Source: Gemmatimonas sp. UBA7669
GTDB taxonomy: Bacteria > Gemmatimonadota > Gemmatimonadetes > Gemmatimonadales > Gemmatimonadaceae
Assembly (NCBI RefSeq): GCF_002483225.1
Contig: NZ_DLHL01000055.1
Span: 1 to 64,000 of the forward strand
Length of the DNA stretch: 64,000 bases
Direction of reading: 5' to 3'
The notes below the pieces were generated by a model. That model worked only from the letters and a program-made list of their open reading frames with translations. It did no database searches and was not told where the DNA came from. A program made the translations under genes and the position numbers. This document shows positions 41,011 to 50,866 of the stretch, piece after piece. The number at the start of each line of letters is the position of its first letter. Positions within the stretch are counted from its first letter, which is position 1.

Positions 41011-43842
41011 ATGAAGCGATTGTTATCCACCGGTGCCCTGTTCCTGTCGTTGACGGTCGCCGCCTGTTCCGGCGGCAGCGACAACACGGGTCCCGGCAAC
41101 CCGCCGCCGACACCCACGATCGGCATCGCCCTGTCGTCGGGCTCCTCCACCACCGCGCGTGGTGCCAGCGCCACGAGCACGGTGACCCTGACCCGTGGTG
41201 GTGGCTACACGGGTGAAGTCAGCCTGGCGGCCAGCGGCATGCCAGCCGGCGTGACGGTGACCTTTGCCCCGGCCACGCTGAGCGGCGGCACCAACAGTGT
41301 CACGGCGACTTTCAGCGTTGGAGCCACGGCGGCACCTGGCGCGGCCTCCATCACCATCACGGCCAGCGGCTCGGGTGTGACCTCGGCAACGGCCACCTAC
41401 AGCCTCACCATTCCCACGCCGGCCATCGCCCTGACGGCCGGCTCCACAGCCCTGTCGGTTGTGCAGGGCGCCTCGGGCACGGTACCCATCACCATCACGC
41501 GTTCCAACGGCTTCGCCGATGGCGTGACGCTGGCGGTGAGCGGCCTGCCGACGGGCGTCACCGGCAGCTTTGCGCCGGCGACGATTGCTGCAGGCTCCAC
41601 GACCAGCACGTTGACGCTGAACGTGGCGGCCAATGCGGCAGCGGCCACGACCCCCATCACCATCACCGCCAGTGGAACCGGCGTGACCGCACAGACGGCC
41701 ACGGTGAACCTCACCGTGACGGCGGCGGCGTCGCCGGCCATTTCGCTGACGGCCAATCCGGCCGCCGTGAATGTGGTGTCGGGTGCAACGGCCACCACGT
41801 CCATCGGCATTGCGCGCACGGGTGGTTTTGCGGGTGAGGTCACGCTCGCGCTGGAAGGCGCGCCCGCCGGTCTCACGGGCACGTTCAGCGCGAGTCCGGT
41901 GCCTGGCACGGTGTTCGCCAGCATCCTCACGTTGAACGCTTCGGCCGCCGTGGCTCCGGGCACGTACAACCTCACGGTGCGTGGCACCGGCACGGGCGTC
42001 ACGGCGCAGACGGTCAACATCAGCGTCACCGTGGCGGCGGCGCCGGGCATCACGCTCAGCACGGCGGCCAGCACGCTGTCGCTGTCGGCGGGCGCCACCG
42101 TGTCCACGGCCATCACCATCGTGCGTGTCGGCAGCTTTGCGGGCGACGTGACCCTGGCGGCCACAGGTCTGCCCACGGGTGTGACGGCCTCCTTTGCGCC
42201 GGCCACGCTTTCGGGCGCCACGCTCACCAGCACGCTCACACTCACCGCGGCGGCCAACGCCACGCTGGGTGCGGCCACGGTGACCATTACCGCAAGCGGC
42301 GCCGGCATCACGGCGCGCACGTCCAATGTGGCCCTCACGGTCGCCGCGGCGCAGGGCTTCAGCCTCACGGCGGGCGCCGTCTCGCTCACGCAGGGTGGCA
42401 CGGCCACGAGCACGGTCAACATCACGCGCACGGGCGGCTTTGCGGCGGCGGTGGGCCTGGCCATCAGCGGCCTGCCCACGGGTGTCACAGCGACCATCAA
42501 CCCGACCTCGGTGACCGGCACGTCGGCCACCATCACGTTCAACGCGGCCAGCAACGCGGCCACGGGCAACTTCACGGCCACCGTCACAGGCACGGCCACG
42601 GGTCTTGCCAACGTCACCACCACCATTGCGGGGTCGGTGACGGCGCAGGGCGGCGGCGGCGGGAACGTGAACTGGACGTTCTGTGATCCGGCCAGCTTCC
42701 CGCTGTGGTTCGCCGTGCAGAACGGCAGTGGCGCATGGACGCGCGTCAATCCGACGGGCACGATCAACCGTGTGTTCAGCTTTACGGTGGGCGCCAGCGG
42801 TGGCGTCGCCTACGCGCAGCAGTTCGATGGCAGCAGCGGTGTGCAGGTGACGGTGCAGTACCTGAGTGCGGCCGAAATGGGTGCAGGCGCTCAGACGGAG
42901 TGCCAGATCAACCGCGCGGGCAAGACGCTCAACGGCACCGTGGCGAACCTGACCGCGGGTCAGTTCGGCTTCATCTCCGTGGGCGGCGGCACCGCGACCG
43001 TCAACGGTCCGGCCACCACCTATACCATCAACGATGCCGCCGACGGCGTGACGGACCTGGTGGGTGTGCGCACGGCACTGAGTCCGTCATTTTCCTTCGT
43101 GCCGGACCGCGGTGTCATCCGCCGCAACGTGAACTACGCGGCCAACAGCAACATCCCGGTCGTGGACTTCCAGGGTGCGGAGTCCTTCCCGGTGGCCTCG
43201 GCCAACTACACGGTGGCCAATGCCAACGGCGAGCAGATCTTCCTGGTCGGCTCGTTCATCACGGGCAACGGCCTTGCCGGCACCTTCGCCTTCCCGGGTC
43301 TGTCGACGGGCAACGTGCAGACGGTGTATGGTGTGCCGAGTGCGCAGACGCAGGCCGGTGATCTGCATCAGGTCCTGGTGACTTCGACCGCAGGTACCGG
43401 GAACGTGACCTCGGGACGCATCTTCGCGCAGTACAACCGCATCCTCCAGGACCGCACCATCACGCTGGGCGCGGCGCTCAACCAGCCGACCATCACGTCG
43501 CTGGGCAGCGCGCCCTATAGCCGCTGGACGGCTACGGGCACCTGGCAGGCGGAGTACGGTGACGGCATTGGTGTGAGCTTCAGCCAGCAGAACAACAACA
43601 CCAACGCGTGGACGGTGACCGTGTCGCGCAGCTATGCGGGCAACGGTGGCAACTACTCGATCACCGTGCCTGACTTCAGCGGCGTGGCCGGCTTCAACAA
43701 CAGCTGGGGCATCGCGCCCGGCAGCACCAACTGGCAGCTCACCGCCACGGGTGGAATCTTCAACCTGACCGGTGTGGGCCCCACGGGCTTCACCGAGGGC
43801 GGCACGTTCCGCGCCGGTTACCGCACCGGCGTGACGAACTGA
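41011..43842 (+). CDS. Large exported lipoprotein with five tandem Ig-like repeats
   Basis: A 943-residue surface protein. The N-terminus has a lipobox (LTVAAC, about residue 20). Residues 30-550 hold five repeats of about 90-100 residues, each with the pattern: TxxxTITRxGGFAGxVTLAxxGLPxGVTxSFxPxT, then LTLTAAANA and ITASGxGVTAxT. The repeats are Thr/Ala/Gly-rich, like the Ig-like domains of bacterial adhesins. The remaining about 390 residues are a beta-rich region without a recognised motif. A surface or matrix role is inferred. DNA repeats in this region could promote copy-number change. Confidence 0.8.
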   Translation: MKRLLSTGALFLSLTVAACSGGSDNTGPGNPPPTPTIGIALSSGSSTTARGASATSTVTLTRGGGYTGEVSLAASGMPAGVTVTFAPATLSGGTNSVTATFSVGATAAPGAASITITASGSGVTSATATYSLTIPTPAIALTAGSTALSVVQGASGTVPITITRSNGFADGVTLAVSGLPTGVTGSFAPATIAAGSTTSTLTLNVAANAAAATTPITITASGTGVTAQTATVNLTVTAAASPAISLTANPAAVNVVSGATATTSIGIARTGGFAGEVTLALEGAPAGLTGTFSASPVPGTVFASILTLNASAAVAPGTYNLTVRGTGTGVTAQTVNISVTVAAAPGITLSTAASTLSLSAGATVSTAITIVRVGSFAGDVTLAATGLPTGVTASFAPATLSGATLTSTLTLTAAANATLGAATVTITASGAGITARTSNVALTVAAAQGFSLTAGAVSLTQGGTATSTVNITRTGGFAAAVGLAISGLPTGVTATINPTSVTGTSATITFNAASNAATGNFTATVTGTATGLANVTTTIAGSVTAQGGGGGNVNWTFCDPASFPLWFAVQNGSGAWTRVNPTGTINRVFSFTVGASGGVAYAQQFDGSSGVQVTVQYLSAAEMGAGAQTECQINRAGKTLNGTVANLTAGQFGFISVGGGTATVNGPATTYTINDAADGVTDLVGVRTALSPSFSFVPDRGVIRRNVNYAANSNIPVVDFQGAESFPVASANYTVANANGEQIFLVGSFITGNGLAGTFAFPGLSTGNVQTVYGVPSAQTQAGDLHQVLVTSTAGTGNVTSGRIFAQYNRILQDRTITLGAALNQPTITSLGSAPYSRWTATGTWQAEYGDGIGVSFSQQNNNTNAWTVTVSRSYAGNGGNYSITVPDFSGVAGFNNSWGIAPGSTNWQLTATGGIFNLTGVGPTGFTEGGTFRAGYRTGVTN

Positions 43843-43865
43843 TTCCCGACGAGGAATGAAAGACG

Positions 43866-43898
43866 CGGGCCCGGTGCACAGGATGTGCACCGGGCCCG
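43866..43898 (+). terminator. Terminator of the repeat lipoprotein gene
   Basis: Perfect 14-base arms (43866-43879 with 43885-43898), loop AGGAT, followed by TTGTCATT. It lies 23 bases after the stop and may serve both this gene and the convergent SprT-like gene. Confidence 0.8.
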
Positions 43899-43950
43899 TT
43901 GTCATTGCGGTGTGGCCGTCGCAGCAGGCGGCGTACCGTGTGCCGACCGC

Positions 43951-44742
43951 TCAGCCTACCTGCCGCTTGCGGCGTTCCAGCGGGGTCACATCGCGCCGCG
44001 CGGCCGGCGTGATGCCCACCTCGCGCGCCTTGGCACGGAACTCGGGGCCATGATCAACGGGGCGCGACGTCTCGTGTTGCCACTGATGCACCATCTCGTG
44101 CAGCAGCGTGTGCATGGCTTCGCGCCAGCCGTGCTTCACGATGTGCTGGCGCGACAGCACGATTTCCGGCGGCGTGTGTCGCGAACCGGCGTCGTAGTGC
44201 CCAAGCCGCGTGGCCATGCGGCCCGACAGGCGCACGGGAATGTCGCGCAACGCCCCGCCGAAATGCTGGCGATTGAGCTGACGATGCGCTTCGCTGAGCT
44301 GCGTCATGAGTGCGAGGTCGCCGGGCCGCAGCGGTTCCTGTCGACGTGGGGCCGGCGCGCGCTCCACGTCATGTGCAAGAATGACCTCACGCGCCGCCAG
44401 CCGTTCGGTCTTGGTACGCGCAATGGCAAAGGCCACCACGGCCCTGAGCACCGACTCCGGCGCCTCGGCGTAGCCCTCATGCACGCGCAGCGTACGACCA
44501 ATGAGCGACACCATGACACGACGGGTGCGCATGAGCACCAGCGTGTCCACGCCCCGCAATCCCAGCTCCTCGAGGCGCGAGAACAATACGGCCGTGCGGG
44601 CCCGCAGAGCCGTACGACCGCGTGCCGGACGCTGATCGTCGGGCTCGGGTGCCATGGCAGCCGGCTCGGAAATCGGCCCGGGCACTGGCTCCGGGTCGGG
44701 GGCGTTGAACAGACCGAATTGCAGGGTGTCGTTGGCGGCCAT
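43951..44742 (-). CDS. SprT-like zinc metalloprotease-family protein
   Basis: A 263-residue protein. The C-terminal half contains the SprT-type motif LLHEMVHQWQHETSRPVDHGPEF, giving HExxH and a third His. The N-terminal half is charged and Pro-rich at the start. SprT/Spartan relatives cleave or bind DNA-associated proteins, though bacterial SprT-like proteins are poorly studied. ATG 44742 is taken in preference to the adjacent upstream GTG. Confidence 0.82.
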   Translation of the reverse strand: MAANDTLQFGLFNAPDPEPVPGPISEPAAMAPEPDDQRPARGRTALRARTAVLFSRLEELGLRGVDTLVLMRTRRVMVSLIGRTLRVHEGYAEAPESVLRAVVAFAIARTKTERLAAREVILAHDVERAPAPRRQEPLRPGDLALMTQLSEAHRQLNRQHFGGALRDIPVRLSGRMATRLGHYDAGSRHTPPEIVLSRQHIVKHGWREAMHTLLHEMVHQWQHETSRPVDHGPEFRAKAREVGITPAARRDVTPLERRKRQVG

Positions 44743-44807
44743 CACGCGGAAGATGCGGGGGGCCGCTGGTCACGCGCAACCCGATTGTCGGTTATCCTTA
44801 CCTCGCC

Positions 44808-46643
44808 ATGACGCCCGCTCCCACCACCGGACTGCCCCGCGGACTCGAAGCCAGCTTTGAAACCGTGCGCTTGCTCGGCTCAGGCGGCATGGGTGCCGTA
44901 TACCTCGTGCGGGACCGGTTTCTCGACCGCCTCGTCGCGCTCAAGATCCTGCTGGCCGAGGAAGCCACGCCGGAGCATCGCGAGCGCTTCCTTCGCGAAG
45001 CGCGAACAAGCGCACGATTGGAGCATCCGCACATCATCGATGTGTATCGTGCCGATGAGACCGACGGTGTGGTGTGGTTCTCCATGCGCTACGTCAATGG
45101 TGAGTCGTTGGGCGACCGGCTGCGTGATCGTGGCCCGATGTCGGTGAGTGAGACCGTGCGGGTGTTGCGTGAAGTCACCTGGGGTCTGGCCTATGCCCAC
45201 GCACGTGGCGTCGTGCACCGCGACATCAAGCCGGACAACATTCTGCTCGACCGCGACTCGGGACGCGCGGTGCTCACCGACTTCGGCATATCGCGCGACG
45301 CGGAACAGGCCTCGACGCTCACCATGCACGGTCATGTGCTGGGCAGCGTGCACTACATGAGTCCCGAACAGGCGTCGGGCGAGACCGTGGACGGCCGCAG
45401 CGACATCTATGCGCTGGGCTGCGTGGCGTATCATGCGTTGGCCGGTCGCCCGCCCTATGATGGGTCGGCGCAGAGTGTGCTCGTGGCGCATGTCACCCGT
45501 CCGCTGCCGGTGTTGGGCGATGCGGTGCCGGGCCTGCCCCCTGCCCTGGTGCGCATCGTGGAGCGCTGTCTGGCCAAGGAGCCGTCGGCACGCTACCAGA
45601 CCGCCGACAATCTCGCGGCCGAGTTGGACTCGGTGCTGGAACAGGTGGCCGCCGCGGAACGTGCGGCGGCGGACTCCGAGCCGGGCGCGCTGCTCTCCGA
45701 GGCCGATGCGTTGGCGATCTGGCAGCGGGCAGCGCAGCTGCAGGCCGAGGCGGCACACCGCATGGAGCGCGTAGCCGCCCCGCCCACCGAGACCAGCGAG
45801 GAGGCCGAGGGCTACCGTGTGCGTGCCGTCGAAGCGGCGGCCGTGGAAGCCGGGATCTCGCGACAGTACGTGGCCATTGCGCTGGCCGAACTGCGCGCCA
45901 ACTCGGCATCCGGTCGTCAGGTCACGCCCGTGTCGGCACGTGCCGATCGCCGCATGACGCTGCTCATGGGTACGGCCGACCGCGCACTGTCGGTGTCGCG
46001 CGTCATTCCTGCATCGCCAAAGGACACGCTGCAGGCGCTGGGCGCGGTGTTCACGTCGAACCCGCGCAACTTCACCGTGCAGGACACCATCAATGGCCAC
46101 CCGCTCGACGGCGGCATTCTGCGCTTCCGCGTACCGCGCATGATGGAGGCGTACAGCAACCCCATGGTGGCGTTCTCCCGTGAGAACCAGTTGCGCTACC
46201 GGCTCGAGCAGATCGAACTGTTTGATCTCAATGTGACGCTGCAGGCGCGCGGCGACGCACGCAGGCCGGCCTGCGAGGTGGTCATCACCGGCGACCTCCG
46301 TGAAGGACTGCGCCGCAATATCACGTGGGACCTGTCCATGATGGGCGGCGCCAGTACGTTGGCCTTTGCCGGTGCCACCAAGGCGCTTGGAGTCATGCTT
46401 GGTGTTGGCGCGCTAACGGCTGCACCGTTGGCCGGTGCAGCCGGCGTGGCCATGCTGGCGGCTGGTGGCACGGCCATGTGGTATCGCTGGCTGTTTCGAA
46501 AGGCGCTCGCCAAGGCCATCGACGAGCTCAACGAACTGCTGGCCGAGGTGGAGCGTCATCTCAACCAGCGCACGCTCTTCAGCGCCGAGGGGGCGTTGGG
46601 TATGGGGCGTTCGCTGACTGACGAGAGCGACGCGGGACGCTGA
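44808..46643 (+). CDS. Hanks-type Ser/Thr protein kinase with membrane segments
   Basis: A 611-residue protein. The kinase domain (about 15-280) is complete: GSGGMGAVYLV, VALKIL with the Lys, HRDIKPDN with the catalytic Asp, DFGIS, and APE-like SPEQA. A helical Ala-rich linker (about 285-370) follows, and then a domain of unknown type (about 380-510). Two hydrophobic stretches near 515-560 would cross the membrane, and a helical tail ends the protein. There is no PASTA domain. The last 65 bases overlap the convergent phosphoesterase gene. Confidence 0.9.
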   Translation: MTPAPTTGLPRGLEASFETVRLLGSGGMGAVYLVRDRFLDRLVALKILLAEEATPEHRERFLREARTSARLEHPHIIDVYRADETDGVVWFSMRYVNGESLGDRLRDRGPMSVSETVRVLREVTWGLAYAHARGVVHRDIKPDNILLDRDSGRAVLTDFGISRDAEQASTLTMHGHVLGSVHYMSPEQASGETVDGRSDIYALGCVAYHALAGRPPYDGSAQSVLVAHVTRPLPVLGDAVPGLPPALVRIVERCLAKEPSARYQTADNLAAELDSVLEQVAAAERAAADSEPGALLSEADALAIWQRAAQLQAEAAHRMERVAAPPTETSEEAEGYRVRAVEAAAVEAGISRQYVAIALAELRANSASGRQVTPVSARADRRMTLLMGTADRALSVSRVIPASPKDTLQALGAVFTSNPRNFTVQDTINGHPLDGGILRFRVPRMMEAYSNPMVAFSRENQLRYRLEQIELFDLNVTLQARGDARRPACEVVITGDLREGLRRNITWDLSMMGGASTLAFAGATKALGVMLGVGALTAAPLAGAAGVAMLAAGGTAMWYRWLFRKALAKAIDELNELLAEVERHLNQRTLFSAEGALGMGRSLTDESDAGR

Positions 46644-47448
46644 GTTCGAGCGGCCCCGGTACATACGCCCGGGCCGTGGCGTCGTAGGGCCAGGCGCGCA
46701 GAGCGAGTGCGCTGGCACTGGCCTCAATGACCGTGACCGCGCTGGGCCGATGACCGCGCATGCGGTTGGACAGGGTGTTGGCCGTGCTGGCCACAAACTG
46801 TCCGGTTGCGCGGGTGACGAGCTCGAGCCGCTCCTCGTGGTCATGGCCGGAGCAGACGACGTCCACGTCGAGAGCGGCGAGCGCGTCGAGCTGCACCTGT
46901 GGGCGTGCGAGGCCCCAGCGCTTCGACAGCCGTCCCTTCACGACGTTGTGATGGACCACGGCAATGCGCAAACTGTCAGGCGGCGCACCCGCCAACTTGC
47001 GGCGCGCCACGTCGATCTGCGCTTGGGTAAGGCCACCCTTCACGCGCCAGTCGCGCGGGTACCACGTGAGCGCGGCTGGCAGCATGCCCAGCGAGGAATT
47101 GAGTCCCACGAGCGACACGCCAGGCAGATGCAGCGCCGGTTCCAGCTCAGTGTTGACGTGCTCACGATAGCGCGCATGCAGTGTCTGTGCCTCGCCCCAG
47201 CCGAACGGCGCATGCCACCAGGCCGTGTCGTGATTGCCGGGCACCACCATGAGAGGGGCACAGGCGGCAAAGCGGTCGAGCCACACGCGCGCTTCGCGGA
47301 ACTCGTGCACGCGGGCGCGCTGCGAAACGTCACCCGACATGACAATCGCATCCCAGCGCGTACCGCGCGCGAGATCGAGCGCCGCCTCCACATGCGCCGC
47401 CACGAAGGGCCGTCCGCAGTGGAGGTCGGAGCAATGCAGGACGCGCAC
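46579..47448 (-). CDS. Calcineurin-like metallophosphoesterase
   Basis: About 289 residues from GTG 47448 (VRVLHCSDLHCG). The metal-binding blocks are SDLHCG, VMSGDVSQRA, VPGNHDTAWW, VHHN and SGHDHEE, as in the 3',5'-cyclic nucleotide phosphodiesterase/Icc-like group. The substrate is unknown. It is downstream of the isocitrate dehydrogenase gene by 61 bases; a tandem 15-base duplication lies in between. The start is uncertain, because TTG codons created by the duplication could also be used. Confidence 0.8.
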   Translation of the reverse strand: MRVLHCSDLHCGRPFVAAHVEAALDLARGTRWDAIVMSGDVSQRARVHEFREARVWLDRFAACAPLMVVPGNHDTAWWHAPFGWGEAQTLHARYREHVNTELEPALHLPGVSLVGLNSSLGMLPAALTWYPRDWRVKGGLTQAQIDVARRKLAGAPPDSLRIAVVHHNVVKGRLSKRWGLARPQVQLDALAALDVDVVCSGHDHEERLELVTRATGQFVASTANTLSNRMRGHRPSAVTVIEASASALALRAWPYDATARAYVPGPLELSVPRRSRQSANAPYPTPPRR

Positions 47449-47493
47449 GGTTCGGTGTGCGACGTCTGCCTGATCTGGCTCTGACGAACCTGA

Positions 47494-47523
47494 ATCAGCC
47501 AAGCTTGGATCAGCCAAGCTTGG
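47494..47523. repeat. Perfect tandem 15-base duplication at the icd 3' end
   Basis: ATCAGCCAAGCTTGG occurs twice in direct succession (47494-47508 and 47509-47523). The second copy overlaps the last codons of icd and its stop. It is probably a recent slippage or recombination product. Confidence 0.85.
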
Positions 47524-48523
47524 CGATGACGGCGTTGGTGAATTCGTCGGTCGACGCGGTGCCGCCGAGGTCGCGCGTGAGCACCTGGCCCTCGCGAATG
47601 GTGGTTTCGAAAGCCGTGCGAATGCGCTTGGCGCGCTCCCAGTCACCCATGTGCTCGAGCATCATGCAGGCGGCGAGTACCAACGCGCCGGGGTTGGCGA
47701 TGTTCTTGCCCGCGATGTCGGGCGCCGTGCCGTGCACCGCCTCGAAGATGGCGGCGTTCTTTCCGATGTTGGCGCCAGGCGCGAGGCCTAGGCCACCCAC
47801 AAGACCCGAGATTTCGTCGGAGAGGATGTCACCAAACAGATTGGTGGTGACCACGACGTCGAACTGCTCGGGACGCATGACGAGATGCATGGCCATGGCG
47901 TCGATGATACGCTCCTCGAACTGCACACGACCCGCGTACTCGGCGGCCACCATGCGGCCGACATCGAGGAAGAGGCCCTGCGAGAACTTGAGGATGTTGG
48001 CCTTGTGCACCAGCGTGACCTTTTCGCGGCCGTGCGCCAGGGCGTATTCGAAGGCATAGCGCACAATCCGCTCCGAGCCTTCACGCGTGATGATGGCTAC
48101 CGACTCGGCCGCTGCCTTGGGGTCGTCACCAATGCGCACGTAATGCTCGACGCCGATGTAGAGCCCCTCGGTGTTTTCGCGAACGAGCACGATGTCGATG
48201 TTGTCGAAACGGCCCGGCACGATGGTGTAGGCCGGCCGCACATTGGCGTAGAGGTCGAAGGTCTTGCGCAGCGCCACGTTGATGGAGCGGAAACCTTCGC
48301 CCACCGGCGTCTCCAGCGGCCCCTTGAGCGCGAGGCGGGTGCGCTTGATGGAATCAAGCGTGGCCTCGGGGATGGGATCGTTCCAGCGCGCCACGCCGGC
48401 CATGCCGGCCACCTGGCGGTCCCACTCGATGTCGGCGCCGGCCGCGGCGAGGATGCGAACGGTGGCGTCGGCGATGGACGGGCCAATGCCATCGCCAGGG
48501 ATGAGGGTGACGGGAGTAGCCAT
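47510..48523 (-). CDS. icd: NAD-type isocitrate dehydrogenase (IDH/IMDH family)
   Basis: A 337-residue beta-decarboxylating dehydrogenase. Family motifs are IPGDGIGPSIA, ETPVGEGFRSINVALRKTFDLYANVRP (the Ser/Arg substrate site) and the C-terminal GTAPDIAGKNIANP with the NAD-binding HGTAPDI. The Ser-Ile-Asn and NVRP pattern fits isocitrate rather than isopropylmalate dehydrogenase; homoisocitrate cannot be excluded. It catalyses isocitrate to 2-oxoglutarate in the TCA cycle. The start was placed at MATPVTLIPGDG. Confidence 0.88.
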   Translation of the reverse strand: MATPVTLIPGDGIGPSIADATVRILAAAGADIEWDRQVAGMAGVARWNDPIPEATLDSIKRTRLALKGPLETPVGEGFRSINVALRKTFDLYANVRPAYTIVPGRFDNIDIVLVRENTEGLYIGVEHYVRIGDDPKAAAESVAIITREGSERIVRYAFEYALAHGREKVTLVHKANILKFSQGLFLDVGRMVAAEYAGRVQFEERIIDAMAMHLVMRPEQFDVVVTTNLFGDILSDEISGLVGGLGLAPGANIGKNAAIFEAVHGTAPDIAGKNIANPGALVLAACMMLEHMGDWERAKRIRTAFETTIREGQVLTRDLGGTASTDEFTNAVIAKLG

Positions 48524-48790
48524 GGCGTGCGGGGAGCGTCGTGGTGGCGTATGAGCACGGGACGGCCTGCATGGCTGCCCCGGATAGTGGTCAGTCCTGA
48601 AAGATACCCTGCTGCTCACGTGGCAGGACACCCGTTCCGGGGCATCCAGGGGACATCAACGTCCGGGATTCCCGCGGCGTAGCAGAGGCGTACCCGAGGC
48701 GTATGCCAAAAAACACGGACGCGGCGCATTGACAACCCGGTGTCCCGACGCGCAATTGGGCACACCTTCCCACCTCTCCACCCCACCCGC

Positions 48791-50863
48791 GTGACTCGAC
48801 TGACCAACGTCCTCCCCTGGGTCGGCGTCTCGGCTGTTGGTGCCGGCGCCCTCGCCTACGTGGCGATCAACCGAGGCGAAACCATCTCTGCGGCCTGGCT
48901 GCTGACGGCCGCCATCTGCATCTACCTGATCGGCTATCGGTTCTACAGCCGCATCATCTCCCACGACATTTTCGGGCTCGATGCGAACCGGGCCACACCG
49001 GCCGAACGGCTGGAAGACGGCCGCGACTACGTGCCCACCAACAAGTGGGTGACCTTCGGGCATCACTTTGCCGCCATTGCCGGCCCCGGACCGCTGGTGG
49101 GCCCCACACTGGCCGCGCAGTTCGGCTTCCTGCCCGGCGCGCTCTGGATCGTGGTCGGTGTGGTGCTTGGTGGCGCGGTGCAGGACTTCGTCATTCTCTG
49201 CGCGTCCATCCGCCGTGATGGCAAGTCGCTGGGGCAGATGGCCAAGGAAGAAATCGGGACAGTTGCCGGTGCCACCGCGTTGATCGCGGTGCTGGGCATC
49301 ATGATCATCCTGATTTCCGTGCTGGCACTGGTGGTGGTGAACGCGCTGCGCGACAGCCCCTGGGGCACGGTGACGATTCTGCTCACCATTCCCATCGCGC
49401 TGTTCATGGGGCTCTACATGCGCTACCTGCGGCCGGGTGCGGTGCTCGAGACCACGGCCATCGGGCTGGTGATGCTCGCGCTGTCGCTGTACGCGGGCAA
49501 GTGGGTATCGGAGTCGGCCACATGGGCGCCGGTGTTCACGCTCAGCGGCACGACGCTGGCCTGGGGCATCATGGTGTATGGCTTTGCCGCGTCGGTGCTT
49601 CCGGTGTGGCTGCTGCTGGCGCCGCGTGACTATCTGTCGGCGTTCGTGAAGATCGGTGTGGTTCTGGCGCTGGGCATCGGCATCATCGTGGTGTTGCCAC
49701 CGCTCGAGATGCCGGCCGTCACCAAGTTCATCGACGGTACCGGGCCGGTGTTCGCGGGCAAGCTCTTCCCGTTCTGTTTCGTGACCATCGCCTGCGGCGC
49801 CATCTCGGGCTTCCACGCGCTGATCTCGTCGGGTACGACGCCCAAGATCATCCGCCGCGAACCCGATGCACGCCTCATTGGCTACGGCAGTATGCTCACC
49901 GAGTCGCTGGTGGCCATCATGGCCCTCGTGGCGGCCTGCGTGCTGACGCCGGGCATCTACTTCGCGATCAACTCACCGGTGTCGGTCATTGGCGCCACGG
50001 CGGTGTCTGCGGCGGACACGATCAACAGTTGGGCCTTGTTCAAGCCCATCACGGCGGCCGAGCTGGAGTTGCTGGCGCAGCAGGTGGGCGAGAACTCCCT
50101 GCTCTCGCGCACGGGCGGCGCGCCCAGTCTCGCGGTGGGCATGGCCCATCTCTTCTCGCAGGCCCTGGGCGGCGAGGGGGCGATGGCGCTCTGGTACCAC
50201 TTCGCCATCATGTTCGAGGCGCTGTTCATTCTCACCACGCTCGATGCCGGCACCCGGGTCGGTCGCTTCATGCTTCAGGACCTGCTGGGCAACGTGTACA
50301 AGCCGCTGGGCCGCGTGTCCTGGTATCCGGCGGTGCTGTTCACGAGTGCGATCTTCGTGGCCATGTGGGGTTACTTCCTGTACCAGGGTGTGACGGACCC
50401 GCTGGGCGGCATCAACTCGCTGTGGCCGCTGTTCGGTATCTCGAACCAGTTGCTGGCCACGGTGGCGCTCTGTGTGGGCACGACCATCATCATCAAGATG
50501 GGCAAGGCCAAGTACGCCTTCGTGACCATCATTCCGCTGGTGTGGCTGGTCATCGTGACGGCGTCGGCTGGCCTGCTCAAGATCTTCAGCAGCGACCCGA
50601 AGCTGGGCTTCCTGTCGCACGCGGCCATGCTGAAGGAGCAGATTGCCACCAACACACTGCCGGCCAACATCAAGACGGTGGAAGCGGCGCAGCGCATGAT
50701 CTTCAACGACAACCTGGACGCGGGTGTAGCGGCGTTCTTCCTCGTGGCGGTGGTGGTCATTCTGGGCGCGTCCATTCGCGAGTGGCTGGCCGTGATCAAC
50801 GGCCGCAAGGCGGCCGTGTCCAGCGAAGTGCCGTTCCAGCAGACACAGCTCACGGGAGCCTGA
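48791..50863 (+). CDS. cstA: Carbon starvation protein CstA, peptide/pyruvate transporter
   Basis: A 690-residue inner-membrane protein with about 16-18 hydrophobic helices. Signatures include DGRDYVPTNKWVTFGHHFAAIAGPGPLVGP near the start, and later HALISSGTTPKII and FGISNQLLATVAL. CstA imports peptides and/or pyruvate. The YjiX accessory gene follows by three bases. GTG 48791 was chosen because the frame before it looks non-coding. A TTGACA -35 candidate is at 48729-48734 but no convincing -10 follows. The 267-base gap upstream shows no other feature. Confidence 0.95.
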   Translation: MTRLTNVLPWVGVSAVGAGALAYVAINRGETISAAWLLTAAICIYLIGYRFYSRIISHDIFGLDANRATPAERLEDGRDYVPTNKWVTFGHHFAAIAGPGPLVGPTLAAQFGFLPGALWIVVGVVLGGAVQDFVILCASIRRDGKSLGQMAKEEIGTVAGATALIAVLGIMIILISVLALVVVNALRDSPWGTVTILLTIPIALFMGLYMRYLRPGAVLETTAIGLVMLALSLYAGKWVSESATWAPVFTLSGTTLAWGIMVYGFAASVLPVWLLLAPRDYLSAFVKIGVVLALGIGIIVVLPPLEMPAVTKFIDGTGPVFAGKLFPFCFVTIACGAISGFHALISSGTTPKIIRREPDARLIGYGSMLTESLVAIMALVAACVLTPGIYFAINSPVSVIGATAVSAADTINSWALFKPITAAELELLAQQVGENSLLSRTGGAPSLAVGMAHLFSQALGGEGAMALWYHFAIMFEALFILTTLDAGTRVGRFMLQDLLGNVYKPLGRVSWYPAVLFTSAIFVAMWGYFLYQGVTDPLGGINSLWPLFGISNQLLATVALCVGTTIIIKMGKAKYAFVTIIPLVWLVIVTASAGLLKIFSSDPKLGFLSHAAMLKEQIATNTLPANIKTVEAAQRMIFNDNLDAGVAAFFLVAVVVILGASIREWLAVINGRKAAVSSEVPFQQTQLTGA

Positions 50864-50866
50864 GTC

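Noticed and set aside
48729..48757. Promoter of cstA with a perfect TTGACA
   Set aside because: No convincing -10 lies 16-18 bases downstream, so it is only mentioned in the gene entry.
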